In this document: positions 57,387 to 64,000 of the stretch, in pieces | How the letters are laid out: each line of letters starts with the position of its first letter | Position numbering within the stretch: position 1 is the stretch's first letter | Assembly: GCF_014836405.1 (NCBI RefSeq) | Contig: NZ_JACSQU010000003.1 | Span: 186,001-250,000 of the forward strand | Direction of reading: 5' to 3' | Origin: Brevundimonas guildfordensis | Lineage (GTDB): Bacteria > Pseudomonadota > Alphaproteobacteria > Caulobacterales > Caulobacteraceae | DNA: 64,000 nt | The notes under the pieces: model-generated | What the model saw: the letters and a program-made list of their open reading frames with translations, nothing else | The model's database searches: none | Told to the model about the DNA's origin: nothing | Program-made: the position numbers and the translations under genes

Positions 57387-57797
57387 CTAGTCGGCGTCGT
57401 CCTCGATGGCGTGGATCTGATCGTCGTCCAGCCCCAGGTGGTGGCCGATCTCGTGGATCAGGACGTGGGCGATGATCTCGGCCAGGCCGACGTCGCCGCG
57501 TTCGCACCACTCATCCAGGATCGGGCGGCGATACAGGAAGACGCGCGACGGCTCCGGCGCCGGCCCCATGCTGTCCCGCTCGCCGATATGGACGCCGGAA
57601 TACAGGCCGGTCAGCTCGAACGGGTCCTCGATCTCAAGGTCGCGCAGGGTCTCCTCGTCGGCGAAGTCGTCGATGCGGATGACCACGTCCCCGGCCGCCT
57701 GACGGAACAGGTCGGGCAGGGCGGCGAAGGCCTCTTCGGCCAGGCGGGCGAAGTCGTCGAGGGAGGGGGCGGTCTGATCGGTCCAGGTCTGGCTCAT
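57387..57797 (-). CDS. Zincin-like metallopeptidase family protein
   Basis: The 136-residue protein has a short HExxH zinc site, HEIGHHLGLDDD (His115, Glu116, His119), in a helical C-terminus preceded by LAEIIAHVLI. It belongs to the small bacterial zincin family found near rRNA methyltransferase genes. The substrate is unknown. It is convergent with rsmB, with 6 bases between stops. Confidence 0.9.
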   Translation of the reverse strand: MSQTWTDQTAPSLDDFARLAEEAFAALPDLFRQAAGDVVIRIDDFADEETLRDLEIEDPFELTGLYSGVHIGERDSMGPAPEPSRVFLYRRPILDEWCERGDVGLAEIIAHVLIHEIGHHLGLDDDQIHAIEDDAD

Positions 57798-57939
57798 GCT
57801 GAAGGATATCGCCCGGCGCGGCCGGTCCCGCAATCGGCGGCGACGCCGCATCGCAAATCGCGCAATCAGGTTATGGTAAACGCGAATCGGTCGGCGCGCT
57901 GACGCTCGGCGGCCGCAGCGACGCATCATCCGGGGACCT

Positions 57940-60264
57940 ATGGCCGAGGCCGACATCGCTTATGCAGCCACCGCAGGGGCGGCCGGTCTGGCGCTGGCGA
58001 TCAGCGCCTGGACCTGGCGGCTGCGTGCGCGGCTGGGCGCGCGGGAGGTCGAAATCGAGCGCTGGCTGGGCGGGGCCCAGGCCTCGGCCGCGGCCAGCGA
58101 GGGGGCGCTGACCGCGTTCGACGACGTGCGGGTGGCCCTGAACCCGCAGGGCGAGGCCCAGGCCGTGTTCGGCTCGGCCGAGGCCCTGTCGGCGCTGGCG
58201 TCCGGGCTTGAGGGACTGGCGGCGGCGCAAGCCGTGGTCGATGTCCTGACCGGGCTGCACACCGGGCGCATGGAGGCCCTGGTTCAGGCGGGGGAGGCGT
58301 TCGAGACGCTGATGGAGACGCCTGAAGGCGCCTGGGCGGTCGAGGGACGGCCGCACGGGGGATCGGCCTGGCTGCGGTTGTCGCGCCTGACCGGGGTCGG
58401 CGGCGAGGGTGCGCTGGACGGCGGCGCGGGCGCAGGGGTTCTGGCCGAACAGTCTCCGGCGCCGACCTGGGTCGTGGACGGGGCGGGGCGGCTGGTCTGG
58501 GCCAACAGCGCCTGGCTGGCCGAGACGGGGGCGGAGACCCTGGCCGAAGCGCGCGAACGGGGACTCAGTTTCGACCGGGGCGCCGACGGGGTGGTGGCCG
58601 AGGCCCTGCGTCTGAATGCGCGTCAGGACGGCTTCCGCTGGACCACGGCCGGCGGACGGCGCCGGGCGTGGAAGATCCTGGCCGAACCGCTGGCGGGCGG
58701 GCGCGGCGCGGTCATCGCCTTCGCCATAGAGATGACCGAGGCCGAAGAGACGCGCGACACCCTGCGTCGTCACGTCGAGGCCCACGACGAGACGCTGAAC
58801 CACCTGGCCGACGCCGTGGCCATCTTCGGCCCGTCCAAGCGGCTGGCCTTCCACAACACCGCCTTCCAGTCGCTGTTCGGGGTCGATCCGGCCTGGCTTG
58901 ACGAGCGCCCGACCCACGCCGAGCTGCTGGACCGGTTGCGCCAGAAGCGGCTGCTGCCCGAGGTCGTCGACTATGCCCGCTGGAAGGCGGATGAACTGGA
59001 CTTCTACGGCGCCGCTCAGGCCTCGCCGGACGACAGCTGGTCCCTGCCGGACGGGCGGACGCTGCGGGTGGTGCGCCAGCCGCACCCGCTGGGCGGCATC
59101 CTGCTGATCTTCTCGGACATCACCGGCGAGCTGCAGCTGCGCAGCCGCTACAACGCCCAGATCCAGGTCCAGCGCGCGACGCTGGACAAGCTGAACGACG
59201 CCGTGGCCGTGTTCGGTTCGGACGGGCGGCTGCGGCTGCACAACGAAGCGTTCGAGACCTTCTGGGGGGTGGCGGGCGAACGGCTGAACGAAGCGGGCGA
59301 CTTCGACGCCGTGGCCGCCCTGTGCCGCCCGGTCCTGCCCGACGCGGCCCTGTGGCTGGGCCTGAAGGCGCGGGTGGCCGACCCGGACCCCGAAAGCCGG
59401 GTGCCGATCGCCGGCGAGGGGCGCACCGAGGACGGCCGTAGCGCCGCCTGGCAGACCCGGCCCCTGCCGGACGGCGCGACGCTGGTCGCCTTCTCGGACG
59501 TGACGGCCCGGCGCGGGTTGGAGCAGGCGCTGGCGGCCAAGGAAGCCGCCTTGGCCGAGAGCCAGGCGCTGAAACGCGAGTTCGTGGGCAGCGTCTCCTA
59601 TGAGCTGCGCACCCCGCTGACGACCATCGTCGGCTATTCCGAACTGCTGGAGGCGATGGGCGACCTGCCCGAGCGCAGCCGCCAGCACGCCGGGGCCATC
59701 CGCGTGGCGGCCAGCCATCTGGCCCGCTCCATCGACGACGTGCTGGACATGGCCCAGATCGATGCCGGCGAGATGGAGCTGACGCTGGGCGACGTGCGCG
59801 TCTGCGACCTGCTGGAAGAGGCGGCCGAGCGCATCCGGCCCAAGGTCGAGGGGCGCGGGGCGACGCTGAACCTGAGTTGCCCGGCGGGGCTGCCGCCGTT
59901 CCGCGCCGACGCCCGCCGCATCGCCCAGGCGGTCGACCAGTTGCTGGAGCACGCCTGCCGCGCCGTGTCTGAAGGCGGCGCCGTCAGCCTGAGCGCCGCA
60001 GCGGGGCCGAACGAGGTGCGCATCCGCGTCGAGGACACCGGCCGGGGCATCCCCTATCACCTGCAGGCCCACGTCTTCGACCGCTTCGTGCGGCGCGAGC
60101 GGGGCGGGCCGGGCGTGGCCCTGGCTCTGGTCAAGGCCCTGGTCGAGCTGCATGGCGGCTGGGCCGAGGTCCAGTCCGAACCGGGCAAGGGCGCGGCCTT
60201 CATCCTGCACCTGCCGATCGAGGCTGAGGCGCCGACGGCGGCGCCGGAGCTGCTGCTGGGCTGA
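57940..60264 (+). CDS. divL: DivL-type pseudo-histidine kinase (Tyr in place of His)
   Basis: The 774-residue protein has one N-terminal transmembrane helix, three PAS-like domains (about 165-260, 290-400, 410-520), a dimerisation domain and an ATPase-like domain. The expected His of the HisKA motif is Tyr554 (SVSYELRTPL), the mark of DivL, whose C. crescentus homolog carries the Tyr at position 550. The ATPase domain retains VEDTGRGIP, but the N box is degenerate (LLEHACRAV, with His for Asn). DivL reads the DivK state and drives CckA-CtrA signalling at the cell pole. A GANTC site lies 53 bases upstream. Confidence 0.95.
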   Translation: MAEADIAYAATAGAAGLALAISAWTWRLRARLGAREVEIERWLGGAQASAAASEGALTAFDDVRVALNPQGEAQAVFGSAEALSALASGLEGLAAAQAVVDVLTGLHTGRMEALVQAGEAFETLMETPEGAWAVEGRPHGGSAWLRLSRLTGVGGEGALDGGAGAGVLAEQSPAPTWVVDGAGRLVWANSAWLAETGAETLAEARERGLSFDRGADGVVAEALRLNARQDGFRWTTAGGRRRAWKILAEPLAGGRGAVIAFAIEMTEAEETRDTLRRHVEAHDETLNHLADAVAIFGPSKRLAFHNTAFQSLFGVDPAWLDERPTHAELLDRLRQKRLLPEVVDYARWKADELDFYGAAQASPDDSWSLPDGRTLRVVRQPHPLGGILLIFSDITGELQLRSRYNAQIQVQRATLDKLNDAVAVFGSDGRLRLHNEAFETFWGVAGERLNEAGDFDAVAALCRPVLPDAALWLGLKARVADPDPESRVPIAGEGRTEDGRSAAWQTRPLPDGATLVAFSDVTARRGLEQALAAKEAALAESQALKREFVGSVSYELRTPLTTIVGYSELLEAMGDLPERSRQHAGAIRVAASHLARSIDDVLDMAQIDAGEMELTLGDVRVCDLLEEAAERIRPKVEGRGATLNLSCPAGLPPFRADARRIAQAVDQLLEHACRAVSEGGAVSLSAAAGPNEVRIRVEDTGRGIPYHLQAHVFDRFVRRERGGPGVALALVKALVELHGGWAEVQSEPGKGAAFILHLPIEAEAPTAAPELLLG

Positions 60265-60317
60265 TATGGCCGTCCAGCCGTGCTAGAGGGCGTGTCCAAG
60301 CCTTCCAGGACGCTTTC

Positions 60318-61172
60318 ATGGCCGATACGCCCCGCCCCCTGCTCAAGACCGCCATCATCTATGATTTCGACGGGACGCTGGCCCGCGGGAACATGCAGGA
60401 GGTCAGCTTCATCCCCTCGATCGGGATGACGCCGGCCCAGTTCTGGAACGAGACCGTCCGTCCCCGGACCATCGCCGCCGATGGCGACGGCATCCTGATG
60501 TATATGCAGATGATGCTGCAGACGGCGCGCGAACAGGGCACGCCGGTGACGCGCCAGGCCCTGCGAGACCATGGCCGGGACGTGGCGCTGTTTGAAGGGC
60601 TGCGCGACCGCAGCTGGTTCGACCGGATGAACGCCTTCGGCGCCCAATATGGTCTGGAGATCGAGCACTACATCATCTCGGCGGGCCTGACCGAGATGAT
60701 CGAGGGCTGTCCCATCGCCGAGGCCTTTACCCACGTCTTCGCTTCGAAATACGCCTATGACGCGGACGATGTGGCGGTGTGGCCCGCCGTGGGCGTCAAC
60801 TACACGACTAAGACCCAGTATCTGTTCCGCATCAACAAGGGGGTGCACAACCACTGGGAGGATGAGCGCATCAACCGCTTCATCCCGGATGAGGAGCGGC
60901 CCATCCCGTTCGACCGGATGATCTTCCTGGGCGACGGCGACACCGATGTGCCGACCATGAAGATGATGCACACCAAGGGCGGCTTCTCCATCGCCGTCTA
61001 CGACCCCGACAGCACGCCGCGCGACCACGACAAGATCCATCGTCTGATCTCGGAGGATCGGGTCAACTTCGTCGCGGCGGGGGACTATCGCGAAGGCTCG
61101 CCCGTCGACCTGATCGTCAAGGGCCTGATCGGCCGCATGGCGGTCAACTACGGCCGGATGCCGGCGGACTGA
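60318..61172 (+). CDS. HAD-family hydrolase
   Basis: The 284-residue HAD phosphatase has motif I DFDGTLARG (Asp16, Asp18) and motif IV IFLGDGDTDVPTMK. A cap domain with RPRTIAADGDGIL sits between motifs I and II. The substrate cannot be told. It follows divL after 53 bases and overlaps the 3' end of a convergent gene by 29 bases. Confidence 0.88.
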   Translation: MADTPRPLLKTAIIYDFDGTLARGNMQEVSFIPSIGMTPAQFWNETVRPRTIAADGDGILMYMQMMLQTAREQGTPVTRQALRDHGRDVALFEGLRDRSWFDRMNAFGAQYGLEIEHYIISAGLTEMIEGCPIAEAFTHVFASKYAYDADDVAVWPAVGVNYTTKTQYLFRINKGVHNHWEDERINRFIPDEERPIPFDRMIFLGDGDTDVPTMKMMHTKGGFSIAVYDPDSTPRDHDKIHRLISEDRVNFVAAGDYREGSPVDLIVKGLIGRMAVNYGRMPAD

Positions 61173-61950
61173 GACGCCGGTCGGCGTCCAGCTGAACCAC
61201 CAGATCGGCGCGCACCCCGCCAGTCAGCATGTGGCGGGTGATGCGTTCGAAATGCTGGATGAAGAAGGCCAGTTCGGCGCGTCTGGTGAAGGGTAGGTCG
61301 GCGGGGGGCAGGCCCATCAGACCCGCCTCCTGTTCGCAGCGCCAGTCCAGCACCGCGTCGAACGAAGGCGCCTTCAGGAACAGCATGGCGTCGAAGCGGG
61401 CGAAGGTCTCAGCGTAGGGGCTGGTCAGGGCGGCGTTGACGTCGCGCCGCCATCGGCCCTGGACATCCTGCTCGGCCTCCAGGGCGTTGACCGGAAGGGT
61501 CAGATCCGCTTCGGTCTGCGGCGTAGCCCCCAGACACCAGCCATCGATCAGCACCGCCGACGGACGGCCCGTAAACACAGGCCACGAGGCTTTCGGCGCC
61601 CGGTCGTCCGTTAGCTTGTCGAAGGCGGGCAGGGGCGTTCGGCTGTCCGGCCCGGCGGCGCGCAGGGCGGCGACCGTGGCCTCCAGCAGGGCCAGATCGT
61701 GCGTTCCGGGGGGACCGCGCACGGCGAAAAGAGGATGGACCTGGCGGGCGAGGGTCCGGCGCTCGGCCCTGGTCAGATAGACGTCGTCCAGCGACAGATG
61801 CGCCGCGCTGAACCGTTCAGCGGCAGCGCGCGCCAGTGTGGTTTTGCCCGAGCCCTGCGCCCCGGCGATGCCGATCAGGGGGATGTGGTCCGGCCGCGCA
61901 TGGGCCGCGACCAGAGACCCGACCGCGTCCAGCAGCCGGGCGTCGATCAT
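61144..61950 (-). CDS. Glycerate 3-kinase-like P-loop kinase
   Basis: The 268-residue protein has a P-loop GAQGSGKTT at 30-38, LSLDDVYLT, and the P-loop kinase pattern of plant-type D-glycerate 3-kinase and YggC/Tda10: FDKLTDDR, VLIDGWCLG. It would phosphorylate D-glycerate or another small sugar acid. It is 1 base from the ferredoxin gene, and its C-terminus overlaps the HAD gene. Confidence 0.85.
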   Translation of the reverse strand: MIDARLLDAVGSLVAAHARPDHIPLIGIAGAQGSGKTTLARAAAERFSAAHLSLDDVYLTRAERRTLARQVHPLFAVRGPPGTHDLALLEATVAALRAAGPDSRTPLPAFDKLTDDRAPKASWPVFTGRPSAVLIDGWCLGATPQTEADLTLPVNALEAEQDVQGRWRRDVNAALTSPYAETFARFDAMLFLKAPSFDAVLDWRCEQEAGLMGLPPADLPFTRRAELAFFIQHFERITRHMLTGGVRADLVVQLDADRRLSPPASGRS

Positions 61951-61951
61951 G

Positions 61952-63191
<1,240 letters not shown>

Positions 63192-63197
63192 TCCTCC

Positions 63198-64000
63198 TTA
63201 GTACACCCGAGCCCGGGGCTCGATGTAAGAGACCTCGTCGGTCATCGTGTATTTGTGCACCGGGCGATAATCGATCTGGACGCCCTCGCCCGGACGCTTC
63301 CACGCCAGGGTGTGCTTCATCCAGTTCTCGTCGTCGCGCTCGGGGAAATCCTCGCGGGCGTGGGCGCCGCGCGATTCCGTGCGGTTCAGCGCGCCTTCGA
63401 TGGTCACCAGGGCCTGCGAGATCAGGTTGTCGTATTCCAGCGTCTCGACCAGGTCGGTGTTCCAGATCAGACCGCGATCGGTGGTCTTGATGTCGGCGCC
63501 GGCGGCCTCGATCGAGCGCAGCTTCTGCACGCCTTCTTCCAGGGTCTTGCCGGTGCGGAACACCGCCGCGTCGGCCTGCATGGCGCGCTGCATGTCCAGA
63601 CGCAGGTGCGACGTCGGGGTCGAGCCCGAGGCGTTGCGGAAGCGGTCCAGGCGCGCGATGTGCTGGTCGGTCTGGGCCTTGGAGGCCGAGGGCACGGCCG
63701 AGTTCTTGTCCACGACCTCGCCGCAGCGCAGGCCGACGGCGCGGCCGAACACCACCAGGTCGGTCAGGGAGTTGGAGCCCAGGCGGTTGGCGCCGTGCAC
63801 CGAGACGCAGCCCGCCTCGCCCACGGCCATCAGGCCCGGCACCACGCTGTCGGGGTTGCCGTCGCGCAGCGTCAGCACCTCGCCGTGATAGTTCGTCGGG
63901 ATGCCGCCCATGTTGTAGTGGACGGTCGGGATGACCGGGATCGGCTCCTTGGTCACATCGACGCCGGCGAAGATCTTGGCCGATTCCGAGATGCCCGGCA
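63198..64000 (-). CDS. sdhA: Succinate dehydrogenase flavoprotein subunit, C-terminal part (cut by window edge)
   Basis: The last 267 codons of SdhA are inside the window. Visible motifs are [33 protein letters not shown] and the C-terminal [23 protein letters not shown], which are diagnostic. The gene continues beyond 64000 toward the FAD-binding N-terminus. It oxidises succinate to fumarate in the TCA cycle. sdhB follows with a 6-base gap. Confidence 0.97.
   Translation of the reverse strand, partial: PGISESAKIFAGVDVTKEPIPVIPTVHYNMGGIPTNYHGEVLTLRDGNPDSVVPGLMAVGEAGCVSVHGANRLGSNSLTDLVVFGRAVGLRCGEVVDKNSAVPSASKAQTDQHIARLDRFRNASGSTPTSHLRLDMQRAMQADAAVFRTGKTLEEGVQKLRSIEAAGADIKTTDRGLIWNTDLVETLEYDNLISQALVTIEGALNRTESRGAHAREDFPERDDENWMKHTLAWKRPGEGVQIDYRPVHKYTMTDEVSYIEPRARVY

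Overview
The window looks like a chromosomal segment of a GC-rich alphaproteobacterium of the order Caulobacterales, most likely Brevundimonas or a close relative. The reasons are a DivL-type pseudo-kinase with tyrosine in place of the phospho-accepting histidine (57940-60264), a Caulobacter-type small lipoprotein (11588-12142), an AhpC/AhpD/OxyR peroxide cluster, an alphaproteobacterial Fur, and high GC with dense overlapping genes. I see no rRNA, tRNA, CRISPR array, phage or insertion-sequence transposase. This is core chromosome with small accessory genes and many palindromic intergenic repeats.

Layout. 1-9.3 kb: the 5' end of xthA, lolA and ftsK, a UbiH-type monooxygenase, and a minus-strand group (CnoX thioredoxin, LON-domain protein, Trm112-like protein), then a secreted TPR protein. 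9.3-16 kb: small envelope and unknown genes (secreted protein, PrdX-type deacylase, DUF6065, lipoprotein, LysE exporter, two related periplasmic helical proteins), a NifU-type Fe-S protein and two XRE regulators. 16-22.8 kb: tsaB-rimI, fur, miaB, phoH-ybeY-lnt and a third XRE regulator. 22.8-26.9 kb: a peroxide-defence block, ahpD, ahpC, katA and divergent oxyR. 27-33 kb: acnA divergent from ccmAB, then Smr, an XRE/DUF2975 pair and a 38-residue membrane protein. 33-44 kb: rdgB, hemW, rsmI-yraN-sirB1, gshB, comM, a hybrid histidine kinase and ampG. 44-53 kb: maeB, dapF, a zinc-ribbon potassium channel and two tandem S9 prolyl oligopeptidases. 53-64 kb: DUF1223, kup-rsmB, a zincin, divL, a HAD phosphatase, and the minus-strand sdhA-sdhB and ferredoxin-glycerate kinase genes.

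The most interesting structure is a dispersed family of about 13 short elements in intergenic gaps. Ten full copies share an outer stem closed by CT/AG, a conserved CAAGCA-like strand, an inner stem usually capped by CGC, and a short G(A/T)T-like return strand. In seven copies a GA/GA pair faces itself between two helices. The bases of both stems change from copy to copy while pairing is kept, so structure rather than sequence appears to be conserved. I do not recognise the family by name. Three copies lie just upstream of start codons (phoH, gshB, trm112-like). Other large palindromic repeats are present. One repeat encodes the N-terminus of HemW, and a 54-base tandem repeat is inserted in frame in dapF.

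Functional links: OxyR probably controls katA and ahpC, whose upstream regions share a motif. This OxyR has only one cysteine. SdhA/SdhB and AcnA are TCA-cycle enzymes and MaeB links the cycle to pyruvate. RsmI, RsmB, MiaB, TsaB, RimI, YbeY and the Trm112-like protein form a scattered RNA and ribosome modification set. FtsK and DivL point to cell-cycle control.
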